56,428 nucleotides of DNA. Origin: Sporosarcina obsidiansis (GTDB lineage Bacteria; Bacillota; Bacilli; Bacillales_A; Planococcaceae). A model generated the notes under the pieces. That model ran no database searches. It was not told where the DNA came from and was given only the letters and a program-made list of their open reading frames with translations. The stretch spans positions 12,674-69,101 of the forward strand of contig NZ_WHVW01000018.1 in assembly GCF_009651005.1 (NCBI RefSeq), written 5' to 3'. The position numbers and the translations under genes were made by a program. Shown piece by piece: positions 1 through 10,163 of this stretch (the stretch's first letter is position 1; every line of letters starts with the position of its first letter).

Positions 1-77
1 GCAGTAAAGGCAAAGTACGCCTTTATTGATTTCCTTCCAACGCCTGTCGGAGCTTAACAGCCGTCTCCGCTTTTGGT
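1..77. repeat. Partial first copy of 120-bp tandem hairpin repeat
   Basis: Bases 1-77 are identical, base for base, to bases 121-197, giving a direct repeat with a period of exactly 120 bp. This first copy is cut by the window edge, so only the loop-proximal end of its left arm and its whole right arm are visible. The repeat family is not one I can name. Confidence 0.9.
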
Positions 78-197
78 TCATCTAGCTGCGACGGCTAGCT
101 CCTCGGGGCGTTTCAGGAAAGCAGTAAAGGCAAAGTACGCCTTTATTGATTTCCTTCCAACGCCTGTCGGAGCTTAACAGCCGTCTCCGCTTTTGGT
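78..197. repeat. Second, complete copy of the long hairpin repeat next to meaB
   Basis: The copy folds into a roughly 103-nt imperfect hairpin (about 88-190). Arms 115-131 and 139-155 pair at 16 of 17 positions including one G-U, with loop 132-138. Further out, 107-112 pairs with 159-164, 97-102 with 169-174, and 90-96 with 179-185. It ends one base from the meaB stop codon (199-201), so it could act as the 3' end of the mut-meaB transcript. There is no coding potential and no clear U-tract. It looks like a dispersed REP/MITE-like or structured-RNA element. Confidence 0.85.
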
Positions 198-198
198 A

Positions 199-1284
199 TT
201 AAGTGAAAAACAATCGGTCAATTGCTCCCGACACGGTGAGTTCGCCTTCTAATAGCTTCTCTTCTAACGCTTTGACTTGTGTTTTCCTTCCCTGCTCTGA
301 AAAAAACGAGTCGATTAAGTGATCTTTTATCATGGAATGAAACCAATCTCTTGTTTGAAGTTGCCTTCTAACTTCCCAATAGTTATTTTCTTTCATCGCT
401 TGTTGGAATTTTAGGATAGTCTCCCAAACTTCCGTCAATCCCGTACGTTCCAATGAGGAGACAGGTTGGGCAGTGGATGTCCAATCAGGGGAAGCCGGTT
501 GTAACATATGTAGAATCCGCGTGTACTCTCTTACGGTCTTTTTTACGAGCGGCTTATTGCTGCCGTCATTTTTATGGACCACGATTCCATCCGTCAGCTC
601 CATAATCCCTTTTTTCATCCCTTGAAGTTCATCACCTGCGCCCGTAAGAACGAGCAACAGAAAATAATCTACCATGCCTCGAACGATCGTTTCACCCTGT
701 CCAACGCCCACTGTTTCAATCAGAATCACATCATACCCAGCAGCTTCACAAAGTAACATCGTTTCACGTGTTTTTTTGTGTACACCACCAAGAGTGCCTG
801 CTGATGGAGAAGGTCGAATAAACGCATTTTTATGCCGGGCCAACTCTTCCATACGAGTTTTATCTCCTAATATACTTCCACCAGTCAAGGTAGAACTCGG
901 GTCAATCGCCAGTACAGCTACTTTATATCCGAGATCTGCTAGCATTAGACCAAATGCCTCAATAAATGTACTTTTTCCAGCACCTGGGACACCTGTAATT
1001 CCAATCCGAATACAGTTTCCCGTCTTAGGCAAGAGTTTTGTCAACACTTCTTGCCCAAATTTCTTATCACTCTGTTTTGTACTTTCTAACAATGTGATTC
1101 CTCTAGCTAAATGAAGGCGGGAACCATTTTCTATTTCTGTGCGTAAAGACTCAAGGTTTCTCTCTGGAGGAACCTTCTTAACAAAGCGTTTACGTGAAGA
1201 GGCAACAAACCCATCGTGTGTCGATTCTATTCCGCGCATCACATGCATTGCTGAATCATCTCGTCCGTTTTGTCTGTTCGTCAA
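199..1284 (-). CDS. meaB: MeaB/ArgK-family G-protein chaperone of methylmalonyl-CoA mutase
   Basis: This is a SIMIBI-class GTPase that loads and protects adenosylcobalamin on methylmalonyl-CoA mutase. The Walker A motif GVPGAGKST lies at residues 98-106, followed by AIDPSS and the ETVGVGQ switch region. The base-recognition motif, usually NKxD, reads HKND here, so the first Asn is replaced. The length of 361 residues is slightly long for the family because of an N-terminal extension. It starts at a TTG that overlaps the mutB stop by 4 bp (TTGA), with GAGGAAG upstream, so it is translationally coupled to the mutase it serves. It is the last gene of the mutA-mutB-meaB unit. Confidence 0.93.
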   Translation of the reverse strand: MTNRQNGRDDSAMHVMRGIESTHDGFVASSRKRFVKKVPPERNLESLRTEIENGSRLHLARGITLLESTKQSDKKFGQEVLTKLLPKTGNCIRIGITGVPGAGKSTFIEAFGLMLADLGYKVAVLAIDPSSTLTGGSILGDKTRMEELARHKNAFIRPSPSAGTLGGVHKKTRETMLLCEAAGYDVILIETVGVGQGETIVRGMVDYFLLLVLTGAGDELQGMKKGIMELTDGIVVHKNDGSNKPLVKKTVREYTRILHMLQPASPDWTSTAQPVSSLERTGLTEVWETILKFQQAMKENNYWEVRRQLQTRDWFHSMIKDHLIDSFFSEQGRKTQVKALEEKLLEGELTVSGAIDRLFFT

Positions 1285-3437
1285 TCCATCACTTCCTCAT
1301 AGCCCAACTGTCGGTAAATTTCCTCTATTACTTTTTGAGCAGCCACTGGAATTACTGTTCCCGGACCAAAAATCGCCGCCGCGCCATTTTTACGCAAGAA
1401 GTCATAATCCTGTGCAGGAATAACCCCACCCACTACAACCAAGATATCTTCTCGGCCAATTTTCTTCAGCTCTTCCCGCAATGTCGGTACTAACGTTTTA
1501 TGACCTGCCGCTAATGAACTAACACCGATTACATGCACATCATTTTCCGCTGCTTGTAGCGCGGTTTCTTCCGGTGTTTGGAAAAGAGGTCCAATATCAA
1601 CGTCGAAACCTAAATCAGCGAATGAAGAAGCGATGACTTTCGCACCGCGGTCATGCCCATCTTGACCCATTTTGGCAATCAAAATACGTGGACGGCGACC
1701 TTCATTTTCCAAGAATTCATCTGTCATATCTTTTACTTCCTGAATTTCTTCTTCATTGGAGAAGTTGGAACTATAGACACCACTCACTGAACGGATCACC
1801 GCCTTATGTCTACCTGAGACTGATTCGATGGCGTCGGAGATTTCCCCAATGGTAGCCCGCGCTCTCGCTGCATCTACTGCTAACGCTAATAAGTTTCCTT
1901 CTCCATTTTCAGCAGATTTTGTAATCGCTTCAAGGGCGGCTTTCACGTCTATCTCATTGCGTTTTGCTTTCATTTCATTGATACGATCAATTTGCTTTTG
2001 TCGTACTAACGTATTGTCGATATCTAAAATATCAATGGCATCTTCTGTTTCGAGACGGTATTTATTTACACCTACAATGGTCTCTGCCTTTGAATCGATT
2101 TTCGCTTGGCGCTTAGCTGCTGCTTCCTCAATCTTCATTTTCGGCAAGCCTGTTTCAATTGCTTCTGCCATACCACCTAATGACTCAATTTCTTCAATTA
2201 AGTCCCAAGCTTTCTCTATCAATTCTTCGGTTAGTTTCTCTACATAATAAGATCCACCCCATGGATCAATCACTTTTGTCATCATCGTCTCTTCTTGCAA
2301 GAACAGTTGGGTGTTCCTTGCAATTCGAGCAGAAAAGTCTGTTGGTAAAGCAATCGCTTCGTCTAGCGCATTTGTATGCAACGACTGCGTATGTCCCATT
2401 GCCGCTGCATTTGCTTCTACCAACGTACGCGTAACATTATTGAACGGATCTTGTTCCGTCAAGCTCCAACCAGACGTCTGGGAATGCGTACGCAATGCAA
2501 GCGTCTTCGGATTTTTCGGATCAAAAGACTGCATCATCTGTGCCCATATTTTACGAGCTGCTCTCATTTTGGCTACTTCCATGAAATAATTCATGCCGAT
2601 CGCCCAGAAAAACGACAGTCTAGGAGCAAAAGAATCAATATCGATTCCCGCTTGTAAACCAGTCCGTACATATTCAAGCCCATCCGCCAATGTATACGCC
2701 AGTTCAATGTCTGCCGTTGCGCCAGCTTCCTGCATATGATAGCCGGAAATGGAGATCGAGTTAAATTTCGGCATGTTCTTGGATGTATAAGCAAATATAT
2801 CTGCAATAATCCTCATGGACATAGCAGGAGGGAAAATATACGTATTACGGACCATATATTCTTTTAAAATGTCATTCTGAATCGTTCCTGAAAGTTTCTC
2901 AGGAGAGACACCCTGTTCTTCAGCAGCCACAATATAAAACGCCATGATCGGTAAAACTGCACCGTTCATCGTCATCGATACAGACATTTGACCGAGAGGA
3001 ATCCCATCAAACAAAATCTTCATATCCTCAATCGAATCAATTGCCACTCCTGCTTTTCCTACGTCACCCGTTACACGAGGATGATCGGAATCATATCCTC
3101 TATGAGTTGCTAGATCGAATGCGACAGATAATCCTTTCTGTCCCATCGCTAAATTTCGTCGGTAAAACGCGTTACTTTCCTCCGCTGTCGAAAATCCAGC
3201 ATATTGTCTAACGGTCCAAGGGCGTGCTACATACATCGTTGGATACGGACCTCGGGTATTAGGAGCAATTCCAGGGTAATCGGACAAATGCTCTGTTGAT
3301 TCAATATCTGCTGCTGTATAGACCGGAGATACACCGATCCCTTCATTCGTCGTAAAAACTTCTTTTGACTGCGCTTGTTGGGACAATTCATTTAGTGATT
3401 GTTGAATATCAATACTTCGAAAATCCGGCTTACTCAC
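1281..3437 (-). CDS. mutB: Methylmalonyl-CoA mutase, large (catalytic) subunit
   Basis: The enzyme interconverts methylmalonyl-CoA and succinyl-CoA using adenosylcobalamin. The N-terminal two thirds is the TIM-barrel substrate domain (for example [20 protein letters not shown] near residue 75). The C-terminal domain binds B12, and the base-off signature DGHDRG (DxHxxG) lies near residue 590. The 718-residue length is typical of the large subunit. It starts at GTG, seven bases after a strong GAAAGGAGGT, and overlaps the end of mutA by 8 bp. With mutA and meaB it forms the propionate-to-succinyl-CoA module next to the branched-chain keto acid dehydrogenase genes. No epimerase or propionyl-CoA carboxylase gene is present in the window. 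Confidence 0.97.
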   Translation of the reverse strand: MSKPDFRSIDIQQSLNELSQQAQSKEVFTTNEGIGVSPVYTAADIESTEHLSDYPGIAPNTRGPYPTMYVARPWTVRQYAGFSTAEESNAFYRRNLAMGQKGLSVAFDLATHRGYDSDHPRVTGDVGKAGVAIDSIEDMKILFDGIPLGQMSVSMTMNGAVLPIMAFYIVAAEEQGVSPEKLSGTIQNDILKEYMVRNTYIFPPAMSMRIIADIFAYTSKNMPKFNSISISGYHMQEAGATADIELAYTLADGLEYVRTGLQAGIDIDSFAPRLSFFWAIGMNYFMEVAKMRAARKIWAQMMQSFDPKNPKTLALRTHSQTSGWSLTEQDPFNNVTRTLVEANAAAMGHTQSLHTNALDEAIALPTDFSARIARNTQLFLQEETMMTKVIDPWGGSYYVEKLTEELIEKAWDLIEEIESLGGMAEAIETGLPKMKIEEAAAKRQAKIDSKAETIVGVNKYRLETEDAIDILDIDNTLVRQKQIDRINEMKAKRNEIDVKAALEAITKSAENGEGNLLALAVDAARARATIGEISDAIESVSGRHKAVIRSVSGVYSSNFSNEEEIQEVKDMTDEFLENEGRRPRILIAKMGQDGHDRGAKVIASSFADLGFDVDIGPLFQTPEETALQAAENDVHVIGVSSLAAGHKTLVPTLREELKKIGREDILVVVGGVIPAQDYDFLRKNGAAAIFGPGTVIPVAAQKVIEEIYRQLGYEEVMD

Positions 3438-5097
3438 CTGGATTACCTCCTTTCGTGATATCTACGATCTCATTCAGTTTTGCTATTTTATCCTGACCTG
3501 CAAAAATGAAGCCGTGTAAGCCATTTACCTGCCATTGGGCGGAAATCTCAGTTTCGTATTTCCCCGCCACATCGACTATACAATTACCGGTCTTCTCCTT
3601 CAGGAAATCCGTTACTACCATTTCTGTTTGGGAAGCCGGTGAACAAATCACAGCGTAATCAGGTTGTTGTTCTTGCATCCAACTGAGCGCTTGATCGATC
3701 GTCTCAAAAGAAGGACTCCAAATCGCTTCAATCCCACCCACTGCCAGAAATCCACTCACAAAATCAGCTCTCGGTTTATAATCTTTTAGCGCACCAAAAT
3801 TAAGCAAAACCGTTTTTGGCAAGTCTTCTTTTCGTTTGGTACGGAGATGTTCAAATGGTTCTGCTAATCGCTTAGAAACAGCTATTGCAAGAGATGTATC
3901 TAATGTAGTTTCCGTTACTTCCGCATAAACATTCGTACCAATCAGTGATTTTTTACCACTAGCAACTTCTTTCTGTCGCTGAGCACATAACTGGCTAAGT
4001 TCTCCTGACTGCAGGAAAGATTGATAGCCACCACTTTCTACTATTACCAAGAATTTATCCCACGCTTTGCGGATCAATTCAGCAGTTAACGTTTCAATAA
4101 AGTATGAACCACCTGAAGGATCTAGCACTTGATCAATATGTGTTTCTTCCTTCAAGATCAACTGAATATTGCGTGCATATCGATTGGAACTTGGTGAAGG
4201 GCCTGTCAACACATCATGCGGTAGAACGGTTAGCCAATCTGCTCCGCCTAAAACAGCTGCAAATGCCGCATTCCCACCACGTAATAAATTGACATGCGGA
4301 TCAAGTTTAGAATACGAACGTAAAGAAGTGACTGCAAGTAATGGGACTTGTTTTGGATTTTCTATGCCATAAGCTTGACTAAACAATTTCCATAATACAC
4401 GGAATGCACGGAATTTCGCGATCTCCATAAAAAAGTGTGTATCTGTTGCGAAGCGTGCATAAAAACGATCTGTAAACTCTTCAAATGTGGAAGCTTCCTC
4501 AGCTAGCTCGGAAGCCATAGCAAGACAGACAGCTAATTCAGTGACTGCATCTGCTCCTTCATGATGTATAGACCACAAATCTGCCCCTTGTGTCCTTACT
4601 TGAGAAAATCCTTCAGGCAACACATTTTTAGTAAAGACACCTTTAACCTCTCTACGTTTCTCTTTATCGATAAATGTAAAGGCTTGCAAAATAGGATCAT
4701 CTTTTTCAATTTCAGTGAAGAGTACAGGGTATACAGTAAGTAACTGTGCTAACTGGCGCAACTCTTGCTCACTCCACGATAATTGATTCAAGCCATTATA
4801 GACGATGGCTTGATTGCCTCTTTCCAGCGACTCTTTTAAATGTAGAAGAAATTGTTCCCCACTTTCCGCACTTACAGGCTGTGCAATCGTCCAGCCAAAT
4901 TCAGGTTTGGTAACCCTGGAAATCTTTTGCTCATGGAGATGCTCTTTCGTGTAAAGAGGCATCAAATCAATTCCTTCTGCCGTCTTCGTCAGTAAGGTTT
5001 CAAAAGGCTTACCTTTTAATGACTGCACAGCAGTATCCTTCCATTCGTCATAACTAGTTGTCGTAAACGAATAGGACTTCATTTTATGTATAGGCAT
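3430..5097 (-). CDS. mutA: Methylmalonyl-CoA mutase, small subunit
   Basis: This is the non-catalytic partner of MutB and is homologous to it (shared TIM-barrel blocks, for example [14 protein letters not shown] and [11 protein letters not shown]). It lacks the DxHxxG cobalamin motif in its C-terminal domain, as small subunits do. The 555-residue length is a little under the usual 600 or so. The ATG is nine bases after GGAGG, which supports this start rather than the Met at residue 6. It is the first gene after the bkdB terminator, so it probably has its own promoter within 5098-5196. I could not identify a convincing one. A TGTAC-G-GTACA palindrome lies at 5138-5148. Confidence 0.93.
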   Translation of the reverse strand: MPIHKMKSYSFTTTSYDEWKDTAVQSLKGKPFETLLTKTAEGIDLMPLYTKEHLHEQKISRVTKPEFGWTIAQPVSAESGEQFLLHLKESLERGNQAIVYNGLNQLSWSEQELRQLAQLLTVYPVLFTEIEKDDPILQAFTFIDKEKRREVKGVFTKNVLPEGFSQVRTQGADLWSIHHEGADAVTELAVCLAMASELAEEASTFEEFTDRFYARFATDTHFFMEIAKFRAFRVLWKLFSQAYGIENPKQVPLLAVTSLRSYSKLDPHVNLLRGGNAAFAAVLGGADWLTVLPHDVLTGPSPSSNRYARNIQLILKEETHIDQVLDPSGGSYFIETLTAELIRKAWDKFLVIVESGGYQSFLQSGELSQLCAQRQKEVASGKKSLIGTNVYAEVTETTLDTSLAIAVSKRLAEPFEHLRTKRKEDLPKTVLLNFGALKDYKPRADFVSGFLAVGGIEAIWSPSFETIDQALSWMQEQQPDYAVICSPASQTEMVVTDFLKEKTGNCIVDVAGKYETEISAQWQVNGLHGFIFAGQDKIAKLNEIVDITKGGNPGE

Positions 5098-5197
5098 TTG
5101 GCGGTTCCTCCCCCTTTTAAATCATCAATAAGTCTAGTGTACCGTACAGAGTCGCATGAAGAAAGAGGAAAAACAGAAGTTGTTATCCAGAATTCTG

Positions 5198-5233
5198 AAA
5201 AAACAACCTTCAAAAATAGCTTGAAGGTTGTTT
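5198..5233 (-). terminator. Rho-independent terminator after bkdB
   Basis: Thirteen-base arms (5201-5213 and 5221-5233) pair perfectly around a 7-nt loop. The A run at the left edge becomes a U-tract on the minus strand. It lies directly downstream of bkdB and separates the bkd genes from mutA. Confidence 0.85.
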
Positions 5234-5237
5234 TAAT

Positions 5238-6590
5238 TTAATATAGCGATGTCGTATCCTTAGACATATTTTCTAACAACTCTTTTACACGAGCTAAGAA
5301 GCGTCCGCAAACTAAACCATCTAACACTCGATGGTCAAGAGATAAACATAAATTGACGATATCTCTGACAGCTACCATCCCATTATTCATAACGACGGGC
5401 CGCTTGACTATCGTTTCTACTTGTAAAATTGCTGCCTGTGGATAATTTATAATACCCATCGACTGGACAGAACCAAAAGAACCCGTGTTATTTACAGTGA
5501 ATGTCCCACCTTGCATATCCTTCGTCTGTAATTTTCCACTACGAACTTTCACTGCCAATTCGTGAATATCCCGAGCAAGTGCTTTAATCGTTTTTTCATC
5601 TGTTCTTTGAATGACTGGCACGTATAGGGCCTCATCTGTCGCAACAGCTATGGAAATATTGACATCTTTTTTCATCACGATACGATCGCCTGCCCACATG
5701 GAATTAACTGCCGGGAATTCCTTTAGCGCTTGAGATACCGCTTTGATGAAAAACGCAAAATAGGTCAAATTAAATCCTTCTTTTTCCTTAAACTCCTGTT
5801 TGACACTTTCCCGTAGCAACACAAGATCCGTCACATCCACTTCCACCATCGTCCATGCATGTGGTGCCTCTGTAACCGAACGAACCATATTTTTAGCAAT
5901 TGCACGTCGAACACTCGTAACAGGTATCTCAATATCGCCATTTTCCAACTGGACATGTGTATTAACAGGTTGTTCAATGGACGGCTGTTCAGAGTCAGGC
6001 GAAGTGAGTTCATTATTAGTCGACTCATCTTCGTTCTTAGGGGTAACTACCGACCGTTCTTCTTTAACCTCTTCCGTTTGAACACCTGGATTTTCAATAA
6101 AAGAAAGAATATCTTTCCTTGTTATCCTACCTTCACGTCCTGTGCCTGTCACTTTCGATAAATCAATCTCATGTTCTTGTGAGAGCTTCAATACAGCGGG
6201 AGAGTACCTTCCTGCCGCTTTGCCCTTACTCAAAGGTTTTGATTTCTGTTCAGTAGACGATAATGCTCTTTCTTTCTGTGACTGTGGAGATGCTATCTGC
6301 TCGGTCTCTTGAATAGGTGCGTTTACAGGTTCTTCACTCTCTGCTTGAGCTTCCGTTTCAATAAGACAGACCGTTTCACCTACTTCAATCGTCTCGCCTT
6401 CTTGTGCGATAATTTCAGTGATTTTACCTGCAAATGAAGAAGGAATTTCCGCAGTTACCTTGTCTGTCGTGACCTCTGCTAGCGCATCATATTTGTCGAC
6501 TGTATCTCCAAGGCCAACCAACCACTTTTCAATTGTTCCTTCCGTTACACTCTCACCGAGCTGTGGCATGGTTATTTTTTCGATCCCCAT
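5238..6590 (-). CDS. bkdB: Branched-chain alpha-keto acid dehydrogenase E2 (dihydrolipoyl acyltransferase)
   Basis: This is the core acyltransferase of the BCKDH complex. It moves the acyl group from E1 to CoA. An N-terminal lipoyl domain carries the lipoylated Lys44 in TTDKVTAE. A Glu/Ser/Pro-rich linker follows, then the peripheral-subunit-binding domain (about 128-165) and the catalytic domain with the HRVLDG (HxxxDG) active site at 420-425. There is only one lipoyl domain. The ATG lies eight bases after GGAGG. It follows bkdAB by 18 bp and ends in a terminator. Lipoylation would depend on the LipM-type pathway represented at 38110-38943. Confidence 0.95.
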   Translation of the reverse strand: MGIEKITMPQLGESVTEGTIEKWLVGLGDTVDKYDALAEVTTDKVTAEIPSSFAGKITEIIAQEGETIEVGETVCLIETEAQAESEEPVNAPIQETEQIASPQSQKERALSSTEQKSKPLSKGKAAGRYSPAVLKLSQEHEIDLSKVTGTGREGRITRKDILSFIENPGVQTEEVKEERSVVTPKNEDESTNNELTSPDSEQPSIEQPVNTHVQLENGDIEIPVTSVRRAIAKNMVRSVTEAPHAWTMVEVDVTDLVLLRESVKQEFKEKEGFNLTYFAFFIKAVSQALKEFPAVNSMWAGDRIVMKKDVNISIAVATDEALYVPVIQRTDEKTIKALARDIHELAVKVRSGKLQTKDMQGGTFTVNNTGSFGSVQSMGIINYPQAAILQVETIVKRPVVMNNGMVAVRDIVNLCLSLDHRVLDGLVCGRFLARVKELLENMSKDTTSLY

Positions 6591-6608
6591 ATCACACGCC
6601 TCCTTAGA

Positions 6609-7592
6609 CTAGAATTCTGCTAAATTCCTCGCCGCCTGTTCAATCTTTTCAGGATTCATCATAAAGAATTTCTCCATAGAAGGTGCATAAGGCATGGCGG
6701 GTACATCAGGTGCTGCTAAGCGTTTAATAGGGGCATCCAATTCAAATAGGCAGTGCTCAGCTATGATGGCAGAAACCTCACTCATGATGCTGCCTTCCAG
6801 ATTATCCTCCGTCACCAATAACACTTTACCTGTTTTAGTAGCTGCTTCAATAATCGCTTCTTTGTCTAACGGATAAACTGTGCGCAAATCCAATATATGG
6901 ACAGAAATACCGTCTTCCGCTAATCGTTCAGCAGCTTGCAGAGCAAAATGGACGCATAGACCATACGTAATTATAGTAAGATCATCTCCTTCTCGCTTGC
7001 AATCAGCTTTCCCAATCGGCAGCACATATTCTTCATCCGGCACTTCTCCTTTGATCAATCGATACGCACGTTTATGTTCAAAGAATAGTACAGGATCTTC
7101 GTCACGAACAGCCGCTTTCAATAGCCCTTTTGCATCGTACGGTGTTGAAGGAATAACAATCTTCAAACCAGGAGTCGAAGCAAACATCGATTCAACAGAT
7201 TGCGAATGATAAAGCGCTCCATGCACGCCTCCACCGAATGGAGCACGAATGACAATTGGACAAGACCAGTCATTATTAGAGCGATAACGAATTTTGGCTG
7301 CTTCCGAAACAATTTGGTTCACTGCTGGCATGATAAAATCAGCAAATTGCATCTCGGCAATCGGACGCATTCCATACATTGCAGCTCCAATAGCCACCCC
7401 CGCAATCGCAGATTCAGCAAGAGGTGTATCCAGTGCGCGGTATTCACCGAATTGATCATACAAACCGATCGTCGCTTTAAATACGCCGCCTTTACGCCCC
7501 ACGTCTTCACCTAGTACGAATACTTGATCATTACGTTCCATTTCTTCTTTCATTGCCTGATTGATGGCGTCTATAAATGAACGAACGGCCAT
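6609..7592 (-). CDS. bkdAB: Branched-chain alpha-keto acid dehydrogenase E1 beta subunit
   Basis: This is the transketolase C-terminal/pyrimidine-binding half of the thiamine-diphosphate E1. The 327 residues match the family from end to end (LGEDVGRKGGVFKAT near the N-terminus, LLVTEDNLEGS near residue 240). It overlaps the bkdAA stop by one base (TAATG) behind GGGAGGGAA, so the alpha and beta subunits are coupled and made in equal amounts. It works with BkdAA to decarboxylate 2-oxoisovalerate, 2-oxoisocaproate and 2-oxo-3-methylvalerate. Confidence 0.96.
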   Translation of the reverse strand: MAVRSFIDAINQAMKEEMERNDQVFVLGEDVGRKGGVFKATIGLYDQFGEYRALDTPLAESAIAGVAIGAAMYGMRPIAEMQFADFIMPAVNQIVSEAAKIRYRSNNDWSCPIVIRAPFGGGVHGALYHSQSVESMFASTPGLKIVIPSTPYDAKGLLKAAVRDEDPVLFFEHKRAYRLIKGEVPDEEYVLPIGKADCKREGDDLTIITYGLCVHFALQAAERLAEDGISVHILDLRTVYPLDKEAIIEAATKTGKVLLVTEDNLEGSIMSEVSAIIAEHCLFELDAPIKRLAAPDVPAMPYAPSMEKFFMMNPEKIEQAARNLAEF

Positions 7593-8596
7593 TACACATT
7601 CCCTCCCTTTTCATCATACACATAGCGCAATGCATGTTCGGGTTTCGCGTATGGAGCCAGTTCTGCATATTCGGTTGCCTCATCGACAATTTGTTTGACT
7701 CGTTCTTCTATTTCATTATGCTTTTCTTCAGTCAACACATTTGTCGTTTGTAAATAATGAATAAACGTCAATAAAGGATCCAACTTCTTTTCATTTTCCA
7801 GTTCTTCCGCATCACGATATAAGCGCTGATCGTCATCTGATGAGTGTGCGGTTAAACGATAGCATACTGCTTCTATTAAGGTAGGACCCTCTCCGCTTCT
7901 CGCACGATCTGCAGCGGTTTTTACCGCTTCATAGACAGTCAATGGATCCGTGCCATCGACAGTTATACCAGGCATACCGTAGCCTGCTGCGCGATCTGAT
8001 ACGTGTTCACAAGCAAGCTGCTTATTGGCAGGAACGGAAATGGCATACTTATTATTTTCGACCATCACGACGGTCGGCAACTTGTGCACACCAGCAAAAT
8101 TCATACCCTCATGAAAATCACCTTGATTGGATGAACCTTCACCTAACGTGACAAACGTGATGAAATCTTCTTTATTCATTTTTGCTGCAAGCGCCACTCC
8201 AACTGCATGTGGTAATTGGGTCGTTACAGGTGAAGAACCCGTCAAAATACGATTTTTACGCTGACCAAAATGACCTGGCATTTGTCGGCCTCCAGAGTTA
8301 GGGTCTTCTGCTTTTGCAAAGGCCGACAACATTAATTCTCTAGGTGTCATGCCAAAATGCAAGACCACCCCCATATCTCTATAGTAGGGCGCAATCCAGT
8401 CTTTCTCATGATTAAGAGCAAAGGCAGCTCCGACTTGCGCTGCTTCCTGGCCCTGACAAGAAATAACAAAAGGGATTTTTCCGGAGCGATTCAATAACCA
8501 CATCCGTTCATCTAAGCGACGAGCCATCAACATCGTCTCATACATTTGTAAAACTTCTTCATCTGTCAATCCAAGTGCACTATGCCGATTGTTCAT
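7592..8596 (-). CDS. bkdAA: Branched-chain alpha-keto acid dehydrogenase E1 alpha subunit
   Basis: This is the thiamine-diphosphate-binding E1 subunit. The ThDP/Mg motif runs from GEGSSNQGDFHEG to VENNKYAIS, with GE in place of the commoner GD at its start. The phosphorylation-loop-like YRLTAHSSDDD also matches the family. It has 334 residues. The ATG lies behind AAAGGAGGAAG, 13 bp after lpdV. It forms an alpha2beta2 heterotetramer with BkdAB. Confidence 0.95.
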   Translation of the reverse strand: MNNRHSALGLTDEEVLQMYETMLMARRLDERMWLLNRSGKIPFVISCQGQEAAQVGAAFALNHEKDWIAPYYRDMGVVLHFGMTPRELMLSAFAKAEDPNSGGRQMPGHFGQRKNRILTGSSPVTTQLPHAVGVALAAKMNKEDFITFVTLGEGSSNQGDFHEGMNFAGVHKLPTVVMVENNKYAISVPANKQLACEHVSDRAAGYGMPGITVDGTDPLTVYEAVKTAADRARSGEGPTLIEAVCYRLTAHSSDDDQRLYRDAEELENEKKLDPLLTFIHYLQTTNVLTEEKHNEIEERVKQIVDEATEYAELAPYAKPEHALRYVYDEKGGNV

Positions 8597-8609
8597 TCCA
8601 CTTCCTCCT

Positions 8610-10037
8610 TTACATATGAATGGCTAAGCCATCTACAGCAAGTGCTGCTTCACTAAATGCCTCAGATAGTGTTGGATGAGGATGAACTGTCGATGAAACT
8701 TCCCAAGGAATAGCATTTAGTACCATTGCCAGTCCAGCTTCAGATATGAGATCTGTGACATGTGACCCGATCATATGCACGCCTACAATATCATCGGATT
8801 GTTGATCCACGAGTATTTTCACGAAGCCATCTGAATGTCCATTAACTAACGCTTTTCCATTTGCTTTAAATGGAAACTTCCCGACCTTCACTTGTAGCCC
8901 TCTCTCTCTTGCCTGCTGTTCCGTCAATCCTACAGCGGAAGTTTCAGGAAACGCATAGACACATCTAGGCACTAACTCATAGTTAATTGGTTCACGCTGC
9001 ATGCCGGCTATGTGATCGACCGCATAAATTCCTTCGTGTTCAGCTACATGCGCTAATTGAAGTCCTCCAATTACATCGCCAATCGCATAAATATGTTGAT
9101 CTTTTGTCTGGTAGGTTTTAGTCGTCTGAATAATTCCATTCTCCACTTGAATTTCCGTGTTCGCTAAACCGATATCATCAATGAGCGGGGAACGACCGAC
9201 CGATACAAGTAATTTTTCACTGCTAATCGACTGTGTTTCCTCACCTAATTGATAAGAAATAATAACTTGGCTATCCTCTTTGTGTAGAGAATCTGTCATA
9301 ATATCCGCACCTAAGATAAACGTTACTCCGCGTTTAGCTAACGCTTTTTGCATGGCAAGTGCCACTTCTCGATCTTCCGTTGATAAAATTTGCTCAAGAC
9401 GATCTAAAACCGTTACTTTAACACCGAAATCTATTAGCATCGAAGCCCATTCGATTCCGATTACGCCACCGCCTATAATGGTAATTGAAGAAGGAAGCGC
9501 CTCCATATTTAAAGCTCCATCTGAGGTCAACACTTGATGTTCGTCAATTTCAAGTCCAGGTAGAGTTTTCGGTTTAGAACCCGTTGCTATAATTAAATTC
9601 TTTAATAATAGAATTTCATTTTCTTCGCCATTCCCCATCTCCACAGAAATAGTTCCTGGCATTGGCGAAAAGATAGAAGCCCCTAAGATTCTCCCAAAAC
9701 CATGATAGACATCAATTTTCCCTTTTTTCATCAAACTTTGAATGCCAGCATGTAATTGGTCTATGATCTGGTGTTTTCTTTTCTGAACCTGAGAGAAGTC
9801 TAAAGATACTTCACCCGTTTTCACACCAAATTCATCTGCTTCTTCACGGACGAGGCGGAATACTTCTGCACTTTTCAGCATCGCCTTGCTTGGTATACAT
9901 CCATTATGCAAGCACGTGCCGCCTAGCTTTGATTTTTCCACGATGGCCGTCTTTAAACCAAGTTGGGCTGCGCGGATGGCAGCTACATAACCACCTGTTC
10001 CACCGCCTAAAATAACTAAGTCATATTCGGTACTCAA
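8610..10037 (-). CDS. lpdV: Dihydrolipoamide dehydrogenase (E3) of the branched-chain complex
   Basis: This FAD- and NAD-dependent enzyme reoxidises the lipoyl group of BkdB. The N-terminal FAD-binding GGGTGG is followed by the redox disulfide GGTCLHNGCIPSK (Cys42 and Cys47). The NAD fold has GGGVIGIEWAS. The C-terminal active-site segment HPHPTLSEAFSEA carries the catalytic His-Glu pair. It starts at TTG, nine bases after GGAG. It is clustered with the bkd genes, as in other Bacilli. The gap of 126 bp to bcd holds no gene. Confidence 0.95.
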   Translation of the reverse strand: MSTEYDLVILGGGTGGYVAAIRAAQLGLKTAIVEKSKLGGTCLHNGCIPSKAMLKSAEVFRLVREEADEFGVKTGEVSLDFSQVQKRKHQIIDQLHAGIQSLMKKGKIDVYHGFGRILGASIFSPMPGTISVEMGNGEENEILLLKNLIIATGSKPKTLPGLEIDEHQVLTSDGALNMEALPSSITIIGGGVIGIEWASMLIDFGVKVTVLDRLEQILSTEDREVALAMQKALAKRGVTFILGADIMTDSLHKEDSQVIISYQLGEETQSISSEKLLVSVGRSPLIDDIGLANTEIQVENGIIQTTKTYQTKDQHIYAIGDVIGGLQLAHVAEHEGIYAVDHIAGMQREPINYELVPRCVYAFPETSAVGLTEQQARERGLQVKVGKFPFKANGKALVNGHSDGFVKILVDQQSDDIVGVHMIGSHVTDLISEAGLAMVLNAIPWEVSSTVHPHPTLSEAFSEAALAVDGLAIHM

Positions 10038-10163
10038 CGTACAGGACTCCTTCCGTAGGGCAAGCTGTTTTGGCGTTTCTTAATCGAATAAATTTGGACA
10101 TTCGATATCAGTAGTAGGCCGTAATCAATCTGTCGACCGCTTTACATACTTGAATATCATTGT

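Noticed and set aside
1..197. CRISPR array
   Set aside because: The repeat is 120 bp with no short spacers of uniform length, and no cas genes are nearby.
674..1114. A 146-codon open frame on the + strand inside meaB
   Set aside because: It is antisense to a gene with complete family motifs, has no ribosome-binding site and no recognisable protein features. The same applies to the other frames antisense to or out of phase with the genes listed.
5138..5148. TGTAC-G-GTACA palindrome upstream of mutA as an operator
   Set aside because: Five-base arms are expected by chance at this frequency, and no matching regulator or second copy was seen.
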